64,000 nt of DNA from an uncultured Oscillospiraceae bacterium (GCA_900540275.1 UQFO01000006.1:46610-110609), one strand, 5' to 3'. Positions 30,301 to 36,820 are shown, counted from the stretch's first letter. Notes: generated by a model from the letters alone, not told the origin. Program-made: numbers and translations.

Positions 30301-30542
30301 GTACAACCGGTTACTGTGCGAGCGAATACCTTACGTTTGCCTCTACCAGCGTGCGCAATTTAAACCTTGTAAACAAGAACGCGGTCATCGGCGAGCTGAT
30401 TCAGTGGCATCACGCCGGAGGCCAGTGCGTCTGGGGGCTTTTGTACAGGCGCATCGACGAGCTTGAGGTTTTTTTCTACGGGGATTATATAAGGGACGGC
30501 TCGTCGAACAAATACAATATGGCATACCGCTGGAACTGCTGA
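27312..30542 (+). CDS. Secreted SH3b/BIG2 protein with SH3-split GH24-type lysozyme
   Basis: A 1076-residue exported protein: signal segment (about 15-40); two bacterial SH3 domains (about 48-100 and 112-175, LNLRSGAGTSYSS in each); six or so Ig-like BIG2 domains (about 230-715, repeating WKSSNTSVA and ITVTA-type strands); a beta-sandwich (715-810); then a GH24-type muramidase starting NADYEGFLGS (Glu837) and TLGYGKV. After VKRVLLDC a third SH3 domain (about 955-1010, LRTGPGTSYNI) interrupts it, and the lysozyme ends with LIQWHHAGGQCVWGLLYRR. ATG 27312 lies 9 nt after AAGGAG. Likely remodels peptidoglycan on the cell surface; target not shown. Confidence 0.85.
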   Translation: MLSYSKPVQTGHKSYIKVISVICSFTILLSVFAIGMTGVSAASGSTVKTTAALNLRSGAGTSYSSVCLMEKGWTVSLLADSSKGFIKAKAQNGKTGYCSTDFISVKDGLDGMKVTARTTDYLNLRSGAGTSYSSLEVLGDGVDTTVLDNTDNVWIKVKAKSGKTGYISRDYATVNVTLPKDEDDVGGSVDDEPAKSNTARPGWFENSIADNIVGGDSSNNIYNGSLYLSDTALSLEEGDGKTLTAFLSSAAGAQAAVTWKSSNPSIVSVTSAGQLKALSKGVSTITATLMGSGRAASCKVTVSGQKTQSVSLSPTSVTLSKGSTKILLASTTPAGGAVGWSTSNSSVAAVNSAGLVTAISAGTAVITAKAADGGGAEASCVVTVTSTKYVQNIELNTYAIKWPVGRTGSYKPSVSPADATNKNLTWKSSNTSVAAVSSAGLLTAVGPGTATITCTAADGGGAKASCQVTVYQPVTSITLDSSSLNWSVGKTGTLKASVSPSSATNKNVTWKSSNTSVATVSSAGLVTAVGSGTATVTCTAADGSGVSASCTVKVSADAISSILLTSTASSIYTGNHAYINAATTPANKTVNYSSSNTSVATVTQSGIVTGVSAGKAVITVKDPKSSVKNTYTITVVSSSGGVSLSNTTASVAADKTFYLKSYTSGTSFKSSDTSVASVSSKGFVYAKKAGVAIITASANGKVKTCAVTVTAAAPVRFAYTSPNSAALGDTVSFYAITDKTRDGAKFNFTVNGKDYSVTATSKTTDSSGSHYIWKGSMKFSSSGTFSVTAYTSKNGVWSTCTDGKTSVFVSNVASAGTVSFNERRASDGLLRLNADYEGFLGSVTDDPLVSDAPTLGYGKVVTAGEQFYNNISKDEAYAYLVQTMNGSSYTNAVNNFMRSNNVKFNQQQFDALVMMVYNLGAGVLGDSDVKRVLLDCVESGSTAPTGSTASVNSSDGLMLRTGPGTSYNIITVMTYNTKVTVVEKTTSSWYKVKLSDGTTGYCASEYLTFASTSVRNLNLVNKNAVIGELIQWHHAGGQCVWGLLYRRIDELEVFFYGDYIRDGSSNKYNMAYRWNC

Positions 30543-30593
30543 TTGCAGGCTTTTCCAGACAAATCCGAAACGCGGCTGACGGAGGATATTTCT

Positions 30594-31391
30594 GTGCGAA
30601 ACCATGTAGTGGACAACTATGAGAATTACCGGGAAGAAGACAGGCTGACCACGAACCACGCCAGAAAAATTGAATTTATTACGACGGCCCGCATTTTAGA
30701 TGAACACCTGAACGGGAATATGAAGATATTGGATTGTGCCGCGGGTACGGGAATTTATTCGTTTTACCTGGCTGATAAAGGGCATCAGGTCACCGCGACC
30801 GATATCACGCCCAGGCATATAGACATAATAGATAAAACCTTAAAAGAGAAAGCATACCAAATGCGGACGGCTGTTTTAGACGCGGCAGATATGCATATCT
30901 TTGCAGATGAATCGTTCGACGCCGTGCTGAATATGGGTCCGTTTTACCATTTAATATCAAAAGAGCAGCGGGACAGGTGCATGTCCGAATCCCTGCGGGT
31001 ACTGAAAAAGGGCGGCCTTTTGTTTACCGCGTATATACCGCGCTATTATGTTTTTCAGTTTGCCGCTATGTCTGACAGCAAATATTTAGACAAACGGCTC
31101 GCGGAGCAAATTGTCGGAACAGGTGTTTTAACGCATGACGACGAGAAATGCTTCTGGACGGATACATATTATTCGACCGCAGCTGAAATGGAGCGTATGT
31201 ATTCACAGTATAACGTAGAGGTAACCGACCATTTTGCCCAGGACGGGCTTACGCCGTTATTTGCCGGCAAAGCTGATAGCTGGACGGAAGACGAATTCAA
31301 GACCTGGTGCGGTTATCATTACAGCGTATGCAGGGAACAATCTGTACTGGGCGCCAGCAACCATGTAATCATTGCGGGAAAAAAATTATAA
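30594..31391 (+). CDS. Class I SAM-dependent methyltransferase
   Basis: A 265-residue methyltransferase with motif I MKILDCAAGTGIYSFYLA, post-I VTATDITPRH, and motif II/III FDAVLNMGPFYHL. The start is probably GTG 30594, which follows GGAGGATATTTCT; the frame upstream has no ribosome-binding site. Base use is a little AT-richer than in the preceding gene. Substrate unknown; resembles ubiE-like small-molecule methyltransferases. Confidence 0.82.
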   Translation: MRNHVVDNYENYREEDRLTTNHARKIEFITTARILDEHLNGNMKILDCAAGTGIYSFYLADKGHQVTATDITPRHIDIIDKTLKEKAYQMRTAVLDAADMHIFADESFDAVLNMGPFYHLISKEQRDRCMSESLRVLKKGGLLFTAYIPRYYVFQFAAMSDSKYLDKRLAEQIVGTGVLTHDDEKCFWTDTYYSTAAEMERMYSQYNVEVTDHFAQDGLTPLFAGKADSWTEDEFKTWCGYHYSVCREQSVLGASNHVIIAGKKL

Positions 31392-31495
31392 TGCGAAAGC
31401 TAATTTCGCTCAATAATTCATATTTATCAGCAAACCGGCCGAGAGTCCGGCGAAAGCCGTGCTTTCGGCCGCGTTTTGCGCAGGGAGGATTTTTC

Positions 31496-32302
31496 ATGAA
31501 AAAGCAAATCGGTTTTATCGGCGCCGGGAATATGGCGACCGCAATCATCAACGGCATGATTAAGAACGGGGCGTTCTCGCCGTCAGACATCCATGTGTTC
31601 GATATTGACAACGGCAAGCTTAACGCCATGGCGGACAAGGGCGTCAGGGTACACGACAGCGCCCGGCGCATTGTAGAGGCCTGCGGGATAATCGTCCTTG
31701 CCGTCAAGCCGCAGAATTATAAGGACGTGCTCACGCCTCTGCGCGCTGACATTACAGAAGAAAAGGTGTTCGTATCCATTGCAGCAGGGATTTCTATCGA
31801 TTTTGTAAGGAAAGCCCTGTGCTGTGACTGCCCGTGTGTGCGCGTCATGCCGAATACGCCGCTTCTTCTGGGGCTGGGCGCGTCGGCGCTCTGCCCGTCT
31901 GAAAATATCAGCGACGAGGACTTTCAAACCGTATACAATATGTTTGCGCTTTCCGGCGTGTGTGAAATCCTGCCCGAAAGCCAGATGAATACCATCATCG
32001 CGGTAAACGGCAGCAGCCCCGCGTATGTATACCTGTTTGCAAAGGCAATGGCAGATTACGCAAAGGAGCAGGGCATCGACGAAGAGGCGGCCATGCGCCT
32101 GATTTGCCAGACGCTCCAGGGAAGCGCGCAGATGCTGCTCGATTCGGGCGATACGCCGGACGTGCTTATTAAAAAGGTATCTTCCCCGGGCGGCACTACG
32201 CTCGAGGCGCTCAAGACGCTTGAGCAGAACCATTTTTATGAAGCAATCAAAGAGGCAATGGCAAGCTGTACCCGCCGCGCTGAGGAAGTAGGTCAGAATT
32301 AA
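31496..32302 (+). CDS. proC: Pyrroline-5-carboxylate reductase
   Basis: Final step of proline synthesis (P5C to proline with NAD(P)H). The 268-residue protein has the Rossmann motif IGFIGAGNMATAIING, AVKPQNYKDVL, the substrate block RVMPNTPLLLGLGAS and the C-terminal signature VSSPGGTTLEAL. ATG 31496 lies 8 nt after GGGAGG; frames running further upstream are not coding. Apparently monocistronic. Confidence 0.96.
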   Translation: MKKQIGFIGAGNMATAIINGMIKNGAFSPSDIHVFDIDNGKLNAMADKGVRVHDSARRIVEACGIIVLAVKPQNYKDVLTPLRADITEEKVFVSIAAGISIDFVRKALCCDCPCVRVMPNTPLLLGLGASALCPSENISDEDFQTVYNMFALSGVCEILPESQMNTIIAVNGSSPAYVYLFAKAMADYAKEQGIDEEAAMRLICQTLQGSAQMLLDSGDTPDVLIKKVSSPGGTTLEALKTLEQNHFYEAIKEAMASCTRRAEEVGQN

Positions 32303-32372
32303 AAAATCCATCTGCGGTATTCTATGTATGGGACGTTAATTCCAAGAGGAATTCGGGAGTGAATTTGCGAAT

Positions 32373-32549
32373 ATGGATAAGAAGATTAAAATAACAGGAA
32401 CTGATATAGGCATAATATGCTCGGTATTAGGGTGCGCAGCAAGTGCCGTTGTAATTGTACTGGAAGAGAATAAATCGATTGGCGCCATACTTTTGCTTTG
32501 TTGTATTGCGAGTTTGATTTCTCAGTTTGTACTTAAAAAACGGAAGTAA
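32373..32549 (+). CDS. Small membrane protein, 58 aa
   Basis: Begins MDKKIKITGTDIGIICSVLG and contains two hydrophobic stretches separated by EENKSIG, ending in KKRK. A GGGAGTG box lies about 12 nt upstream. It resembles the generic two-helix small proteins scattered in clostridial genomes; no family assigned. It is AT-rich relative to proC. Confidence 0.55.
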   Translation: MDKKIKITGTDIGIICSVLGCAASAVVIVLEENKSIGAILLLCCIASLISQFVLKKRK

Positions 32550-32674
32550 AAAATCATCAAAGAACCGGACGCCCGGGCAAAGTGCTGACCGGACAGCAGC
32601 GAGGGCATAATTTGTCCCTCCCGTTCATATATTCCTGTATGACAAAAGACGTTGACAGGAACGGGAGTGCTGCT

Positions 32675-33328
32675 ATGAAGGGTGTTGTTTTATCTATCCC
32701 GAACGCGGGAATCAAAAAGACGGATGTGACGTACTATCTCAAACGCTATGGCGTGCTCATTTTTTTGGGACTTGCCTTGGTAATTGGGATGGTATTCGGG
32801 TCCTTAAGCGCCGGGCAGGCGGACGAACAGATGGTTAAAAGCCTTGATTTCCTGTTCATCACGAATTTTAAGGCAAGGCTTGAACAGACGCTTTTCCTCA
32901 CCTTCGCCGCGTCGCTTACCTCTTACTTTATCTTTTACCTCATACAATTTTTGTTGGGGCTTACAGCGTGGGGCACGGTTATCATGCCTATCGCCTCATT
33001 TTTCAAGGGCTTTGGAACGGGCTTATGCGCGGGCTACCTTTGCGGCGCGTATGGGCTGCAGGGGCTTGGCTTTTACCTGCTGATGATGCTGCCCGGCGCG
33101 TTTTTGTCGTCGGTCGCGCTGCTGCTGCAGGGAAAAGAGGCGTTTTATTTTTCCAAGACGATTCTTTACACGCTGCTGCCCGACCGCCTGAAGGGCAAAA
33201 AGTACGCGCCGCCACAATTTGTGCAGTACCTGCTCAAAAGCAGCTATTTCCTTATTTTAACAGCAATGGCCGCGGGTGTGGACGTATTGCTTTCCATGTG
33301 CTTTTCCGGCATCTTTCATTTTACATAA
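32675..33328 (+). CDS. SpoIIM-like integral membrane protein
   Basis: A 217-residue membrane protein with helices at about 28-48, 70-95, 105-150 and 185-210. It has the Gly-rich FFKGFGTGLCAGYLCGAYGLQG segment (split across residues 112-134), characteristic of stage II sporulation protein M/DUF95 proteins, which help the engulfment machinery at the forespore septum. ATG 32675 follows GGGAG at 7 nt. Family membership is moderately sure, the sporulation role inferred. Confidence 0.7.
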   Translation: MKGVVLSIPNAGIKKTDVTYYLKRYGVLIFLGLALVIGMVFGSLSAGQADEQMVKSLDFLFITNFKARLEQTLFLTFAASLTSYFIFYLIQFLLGLTAWGTVIMPIASFFKGFGTGLCAGYLCGAYGLQGLGFYLLMMLPGAFLSSVALLLQGKEAFYFSKTILYTLLPDRLKGKKYAPPQFVQYLLKSSYFLILTAMAAGVDVLLSMCFSGIFHFT

Positions 33329-33416
33329 ATCCTGGACGGTTGTATCAGGGATAGTTTCCTTTTCTGGCGCGATATGTTAAAATAACAGGGAAGTTCAACG
33401 AAACGGAGAATTCTAA

Positions 33417-34373
33417 ATGGCCTTAACCGATACAAAAACAACAGCCAGGCGCAGTTTAGGCGAGCTGTTTGCCTGCCTGTTCAAAAAATACCCGAAGCTG
33501 CTCATCGCAAACCTGCTGTTTGCGGTTCCGCTTGCCGTGTCCGCGCTGATTGTGTGGCTGATTGGCGCGTATGTCATGCCGCTCAACATTTTTTTCCAGC
33601 TATTGCCGCTGCTTATCTGTATGCCGTTTTACGCGGGCGTCACGCAGGTCACACGGGAGCTGGTGCGCGGCAAGAAGATAAAGCCCTTTGAGACCTTTAT
33701 GAAGGGGCTGAAAAACAATTTCCGGCAGTTCTTGATTCACGGCGTGATTATGTACCTGGCTGTTTTGATTGATTATTTTTCCATCGTGTTCTATTACGCG
33801 GCGGCAAAGACCAACGGGATGTTTTATTTCCTGTTCGGGTTCTGCCTGGTTGTCATGCTGTTTTTGGTGTTCCTGTTTTTCTATGTGCCGCTCATTACGG
33901 TCACGATTGACCAGAAGATGCGCCATATTTACAAAAACGCGGCGCTTATGGCAATCTGGGAGCTTCCGGCAAACCTGTGCGCTCTGCTGGGAATCGTCGT
34001 TCTGACAGCCGTTATCAGTACAATTTTTATGCTCACGGGCAGCTACACCGCCAACCTTATCATCGCGGGCGTGCTTGCCGTTTTGGTTGTTCCGGCGTAT
34101 GTCTCGACGATTATCAACTATTTTGCTTTCCCGAAAATTGAAAAGGTCCTGATTTTAGGGCAAAAGGAAGCGGAAAAGGGCAAAGAGCACGACGAAAGGG
34201 AAGCGCCCTCCCAGTCGCTTGAGGATGCGCTCGAAGACGACCCGGAGGCGGAAAGCTTACTTCGGGAGAAGGCGAAGGGGAGCGAGGAATATGTGTTCCA
34301 CAACGGGCGCATGATTAAGCGCTCCCTGCTCGAAGAGTACTACGCGGGCGAGGCGGAGCAGGACGACGAATAA
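33417..34373 (+). CDS. Polytopic membrane protein with acidic tail
   Basis: The 318-residue protein has about six hydrophobic helices (residues 30-52, 55-75, 105-128, 138-165, 185-212, 222-245) and a strongly acidic cytoplasmic tail of about 70 residues (EDALEDDPEAESLL, EAEQDDE). The overall pattern resembles DUF624/YesL-like membrane proteins, but I cannot assign it with certainty. Downstream of the SpoIIM-like gene on the same strand. Confidence 0.6.
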   Translation: MALTDTKTTARRSLGELFACLFKKYPKLLIANLLFAVPLAVSALIVWLIGAYVMPLNIFFQLLPLLICMPFYAGVTQVTRELVRGKKIKPFETFMKGLKNNFRQFLIHGVIMYLAVLIDYFSIVFYYAAAKTNGMFYFLFGFCLVVMLFLVFLFFYVPLITVTIDQKMRHIYKNAALMAIWELPANLCALLGIVVLTAVISTIFMLTGSYTANLIIAGVLAVLVVPAYVSTIINYFAFPKIEKVLILGQKEAEKGKEHDEREAPSQSLEDALEDDPEAESLLREKAKGSEEYVFHNGRMIKRSLLEEYYAGEAEQDDE

Positions 34374-34378
34374 CGATT

Positions 34379-34408
34379 GGAGCGGGCTTTACAATCCGCT
34401 CCTTTTTT
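34379..34408 (+). terminator. Terminator after the acidic-tail membrane protein
   Basis: GGAGCGG pairs with CCGCTCC and is followed by six T residues, between convergent genes. Confidence 0.85.
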
Positions 34409-34415
34409 GCGTATG

Positions 34416-34658
34416 TCAGCCTTCCCGTGCCTTTATACCGCAATGGAGGAGCCGCGTTCCGAGCGTTAATACATCCTGCGTGTGCTGGGCTAAATAATCC
34501 TCCAGCCTTTGCTTGTATTCTTCGGTAACGGCCGGGGAGTAGAGCGCGTCCTCCTTTTTCTCCTCTTCTGCAAATTGTTCGATTGCGTATGCGTCGCTCA
34601 ACAGGTCAATCAGCGTCAGGCGGAATTCCTCATGGATTTCATTCGTGTTATTACGCAT
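34416..34658 (-). CDS. Small acidic helical protein, 80 aa
   Basis: Sequence begins MRNNTNEIHEEFRLTLIDLL and is predicted wholly helical and acidic (AEEEKKEDALYS), without recognisable family. ATG 34658 lies about 9 nt after AGAGG. It has its own strong promoter overlapping two 17-bp direct repeats and is transcribed divergently from the adjacent HTH regulator, so it is a likely target of that regulator. Confidence 0.6.
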   Translation of the reverse strand: MRNNTNEIHEEFRLTLIDLLSDAYAIEQFAEEEKKEDALYSPAVTEEYKQRLEDYLAQHTQDVLTLGTRLLHCGIKAREG

Positions 34659-34678
34659 AAGTATCATCCTCTTGAAAA

Positions 34679-34716
34679 TAAATTTTAACCTTATAGAGTT
34701 AAATTTTAACCTTATA
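34679..34716 (-). promoter_or_regulatory. Two 17-bp direct repeats, candidate operator
   Basis: The plus-strand sequence TAAATTTTAACCTTATA occurs at 34679-34695 and 34700-34716, a 21-bp period that puts both on one DNA face. The second copy contains the minus-strand -10 box. It lies between divergent genes, one encoding an XRE-type repressor, so repressor binding is the simplest reading. Confidence 0.65.
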
Positions 34717-34731
34717 AGGGTTTTTTGTCAA
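34703..34731 (-). promoter_or_regulatory. SigA promoter for the 80-aa protein
   Basis: On the minus strand TTGACA (34726-34731), 17-nt spacer, TAAAAT (34703-34708). Confidence 0.8.
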
Positions 34732-34749
34732 GAAGTTTCTAACTCTTTA

Positions 34750-34778
34750 TTGATATTTTTTCACTTTGCAGGTATATT
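34750..34778 (+). promoter_or_regulatory. SigA promoter for the XRE regulator
   Basis: TTGATA (34750-34755), 17-nt spacer, TATATT (34773-34778), about 32 nt upstream of the regulator start. Confidence 0.7.
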
Positions 34779-34810
34779 TTTAATTATTAAAGAGTGAGTG
34801 AAGGATTTTT

Positions 34811-35038
34811 ATGATAAAAAACTATATAAGACACCGTATGGCAGATAAGCAAATTTGTGATATTACTCAGTTAATAGAACTATCAGGAGTAAGTAGAAAC
34901 TCAATTAACAAGTTATACCGTAACGTAAACGTTGAATCGTTAAAGATAGAGACGTTAATGCGTTTATGTGACGCTTTGGGTTGCAATTTATCAGATTTAG
35001 TTGAATACCAACCGAAAAAATCTAATAAACAAAAATAA
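34811..35038 (+). CDS. XRE/Cro-type HTH regulator, 75 aa
   Basis: A compact repressor made almost only of a Cro/C1-like helix-turn-helix: ITQLIELSGVSRNSINKLYR followed by IETLMRLCDALGCNLSDLVEY, with a short basic tail. This size and pattern fit the HTH_26/YozG-like group. AAGGA lies 6 nt before ATG 34811. Codon use is markedly AT-rich relative to the core genes, consistent with horizontal origin. Divergent to the 80-aa gene and its repeated operator-like sites. Confidence 0.82.
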   Translation: MIKNYIRHRMADKQICDITQLIELSGVSRNSINKLYRNVNVESLKIETLMRLCDALGCNLSDLVEYQPKKSNKQK

Positions 35039-35068
35039 AGGCGGCGCTTATGCGCCGCCTTTATTTTT
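35037..35068 (+). terminator. Terminator after the XRE regulator
   Basis: AAAGGCGGCGC pairs with GCGCCGCCTTT (11 bp, TTAT loop) and is followed by ATTTTT; it overlaps the stop codon. Confidence 0.92.
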
Positions 35069-35085
35069 ACAAACATTCTGTTTCT

Positions 35086-35382
35086 TGGATTTCTTCATAA
35101 AACTTTCTATGTTCAATCAAAAGGGAAAAACAATCCGCTGTTTTTCCCTTTTGTAAACCCTTTTCGTCGGTACAAGGGAACCCTTTCGATGGGTTCCCTT
35201 ACGGCTTACGGGCGGCGAAGCATCGCGCCGCCCTCCGCCTATCCCTCCACAGCCGATTCAAGGAGCAAAGCCCCTTGAAAATCCCCCTAAGAGGAAGCTG
35301 TCCGTTCCTCGTTTTATGCGCTGGATGTAGAAAAGATAGTACGGGACGTTTCTGCGCCGCGCCTGCGCGCGGAGTTCTACGT
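35086..35382 (+). repeat. Left copy of an approximately 290-bp inverted repeat
   Basis: This non-coding stretch is matched in reverse orientation at 37199-37472. Shared parts are the outer block with TTTCTATGTTCAATCAAAAG, a 14-bp hairpin (AAAAGGGAAAAACA, 35119-35132, with 35139-35152), a second hairpin (AAGGGAACCC/GGGTTCCCTT, 35174-35200) and an inner terminal block GGGACGTTTCTGCGCCGCG... ending GGAGTTCTACG. The central 100 bp differ between copies. No open frame with a ribosome-binding site was found here. Confidence 0.8.
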
Positions 35383-35462
35383 TGGATAGTGCTTTTTTGG
35401 CGTGCGTAATACTCTTACTATGTTATTGTGAAAAGGCAGGGTGGCGGTATTCTTTGTCCGGC

Positions 35463-35822
35463 TCAAGCATCAGGGGAAGAACAGCAGTATTTCAGCGCGT
35501 CCGTTATATAACAATATCCGCTGCCGGCAATTTCATCAGCATGCGTGTCTCCGGCACACCGCGCAATACACGATAAAACAAACTGGCTGAAAAGAAAATC
35601 TGCTTCCTTCTTACTCGCAAATGGATTGAATTCCAGAAAAATTGAAAAGCTGCTGGCGGCAAAGCCAATGTATTCAAGAAACCTGTCATGAAAAGTAAAG
35701 GGATATTCATTTTGATATGGCGGTTCTTCCCTTTGCTCTTCCTGTTTCCTTTTGCTCCCCGCCTCTGGACAAATATGCTGTTCCAGCAGCTTGAACAGCG
35801 CGTTTAAATCTTCATCTTTCAT
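35463..35822 (-). CDS. Hypothetical protein, 119 aa, partner of the DUF6809-like gene
   Basis: Begins MKDEDLNALFKLLEQHI, has a charged linker (KRKQEEQREEPP) and a hydrophobic helical part with several cysteines near the end (CIARCAG, YCC). AAGGAG lies 8 nt before ATG 35822. It follows the DUF6809-like gene with a 45-nt gap on the same strand, so the two are probably one transcript. No family recognised. Confidence 0.6.
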   Translation of the reverse strand: MKDEDLNALFKLLEQHICPEAGSKRKQEEQREEPPYQNEYPFTFHDRFLEYIGFAASSFSIFLEFNPFASKKEADFLFSQFVLSCIARCAGDTHADEIAGSGYCYITDALKYCCSSPDA

Positions 35823-35867
35823 TTTGTTCTCCTTTTGCAGCGTTTTTTAAAAACAGGGGTCTTGCCA

Positions 35868-36167
35868 TTATGTAATGTCCTGAACCGCGGCGGGACGTTC
35901 CGTAATGAGCATATCGAGCAAAAAACGCGCGCCGAGCCGGAAACCCTCGATAAAGCGCTCGCGTTCCCCAAAATCGAGCAGGGCATTGCGCACGCCGCAC
36001 ATTGCGGTAAATAATTCCTTTTCTTCCTTGTGCTCTTCAAAAAAAGCAAAAAGCTTATGTTCATTTTCTGAGAAAATTTTCATGAATTTCGCGTAACTGG
36101 AATCGCGTTTGAATTCCTTTTCAACCGGATTGATATTGCCGTAATAGAGCTCTTCGATGATATTCAT
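35868..36167 (-). CDS. DUF6809-like small protein
   Basis: The 99-residue protein starts MNIIEELYYGNINPVEKEF and continues SSYAKFMKIFSENEHKL, then ERERFIEGFRLGARFLLDML. This is the pattern I associate with DUF6809, a family found near mobile elements in Clostridia; function unknown. An earlier in-frame ATG at 36188 is possible. Its leader and the spacer to the upstream RHH gene are covered on the opposite strand by small RNA 1, so antisense control of this gene is the natural hypothesis. A truncated duplicate lies at 36724-36768. Confidence 0.72.
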   Translation of the reverse strand: MNIIEELYYGNINPVEKEFKRDSSYAKFMKIFSENEHKLFAFFEEHKEEKELFTAMCGVRNALLDFGERERFIEGFRLGARFLLDMLITERPAAVQDIT

Positions 36168-36209
36168 AAAATCTGTACAACCTTTCATGTTTATAAAATT
36201 CACCGCCAC

Positions 36210-36238
36210 TTGAAAGGAAGACGCGCGCATGCTATAAT
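36210..36238 (+). promoter_or_regulatory. Promoter of small RNA 1
   Basis: TTGAAA (36210-36215), 17-nt spacer, TATAAT (36233-36238). The same arrangement is kept in the duplicate at 36788-36816. Confidence 0.82.
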
Positions 36239-36242
36239 ATTT

Positions 36243-36326
36243 ACGCCGTCATTGCCCTGCAATGGCTGGTGAGGTTGGGACGCTGTGTTATCTTTTTCGA
36301 GGTGTGCACGGCGTTCCTTTATTTTT
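36243..36326 (+). ncRNA. Candidate antisense small RNA 1 (about 84 nt)
   Basis: Bounded by a consensus promoter and an intrinsic terminator. A 5' hairpin (CATTGC CCT GCAATG, 36250-36264) is shared with small RNA 2. The 3' terminator stem is GGGACGCTGTG (36277-36287) with CACGGCGTTCC (36307-36317), followed by TTTATTTTT. The T-tract overlaps the stop codon of the convergent RHH gene. The RNA is antisense to the RHH-DUF6809 spacer. No known RNA family was recognised; no protein could be encoded. Confidence 0.65.
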
Positions 36327-36495
36327 CGTCGTCCTTAAGTAAATTAAAAATCCCATTTCGGATTGCCTGAACCCTTGTTATCCCATGCTCTTTACAATAG
36401 GCAAGTAGCTTTTGATTTGTCGACTCATCCAGTCGGACTTTTACATCGACATTTAAAGGATTATGGGACTTTGGACGACCGGTACGTGGAGACAT
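36319..36495 (-). CDS. Ribbon-helix-helix protein 1, 58 aa
   Basis: Starts MSPRTGRPKSHNPLNVDVKV and continues RLDESTNQKLLAYCKEHGIT: a basic arm, a beta-strand with alternating residues (VDVKVRLD), then two helices, the CopG/Arc-type RHH DNA-binding fold. GAGGTG lies 5-8 nt before ATG 36495. The paralogue at 36898-37068 is about 45% identical. Proteins of this size usually autoregulate; a 13-bp palindrome lies just upstream of its -10 box. Confidence 0.75.
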   Translation of the reverse strand: MSPRTGRPKSHNPLNVDVKVRLDESTNQKLLAYCKEHGITRVQAIRNGIFNLLKDDEK

Positions 36496-36528
36496 TATAT
36501 CACCTCACTTTCCGGAATCCACAAATAA

Positions 36529-36565
36529 ATTATAATAGCAATGGAACCCGAGAAGTTGAAAACTT
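36529..36565 (-). promoter_or_regulatory. Promoter and palindromic operator of RHH gene 1
   Basis: A minus-strand TATAAT (36529-36534) is preceded by the palindrome AAGTT-3 nt-AACTT (36553-36565) at the -35 position. The same pair, with the same spacing within 1 nt, precedes RHH gene 2. Confidence 0.6.
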
Positions 36566-36620
36566 GAAAAAAGCTCACCAAAAAATGGAAAAATTTTATT
36601 AGATTCAAAAAGTGGTTTAA

Positions 36621-36703
36621 AATAAGTACCACTCCCGAAAAGTACTCCATGAGATGGTTCTTAGTTAGCGGAGTAGGTGGGATTGGTACTTATCATACTT
36701 GTT
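36621..36703. repeat. Interrupted palindrome between the two modules
   Basis: ATAAGTACCA and TGGTACTTAT bracket about 60 bp, with a further inner match GTACTCC/GGAGTA. The left arm with its flank also recurs at the 37.18-kb module end. No reading frame. It may mark the duplication junction. Confidence 0.5.
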
Positions 36704-36723
36704 TAATTGTAGTCGGTTCTGTA

Positions 36724-36768
36724 TTATGTAATGTTTTGAACCGCGGTGAGACGTTCTATAATACATGT
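36724..36768 (-). pseudogene. Stump of a second DUF6809-like gene
   Basis: Plus-strand TTATGTAATGTTTTGAACCG and the following bases match the 3' end of the DUF6809-like gene (35870 onward): the last residues read IERLTAVQNIT against TERPAAVQDIT. Immediately next to it is the sequence that lies upstream of the intact gene (ATGTTTGTAAAATTCACCGCC region). So about 270 bp of coding sequence has been lost from this copy. Confidence 0.7.
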
Positions 36769-36787
36769 TTGTAAAATTCACCGCCGC

Positions 36788-36816
36788 TTGAAAGGCAGAT
36801 GCGCGCATGGTATAAT
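36788..36816 (+). promoter_or_regulatory. Promoter of small RNA 2
   Basis: TTGAAA (36788-36793), 17-nt spacer, TATAAT (36811-36816). Confidence 0.82.
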
Positions 36817-36820
36817 ATTT

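Noticed and set aside
35382..35576. Plus-strand 64-codon frame at the inner end of the left repeat.
   Set aside because: Opposite to the 119-aa gene which has a good ribosome-binding site; no start signal of its own.
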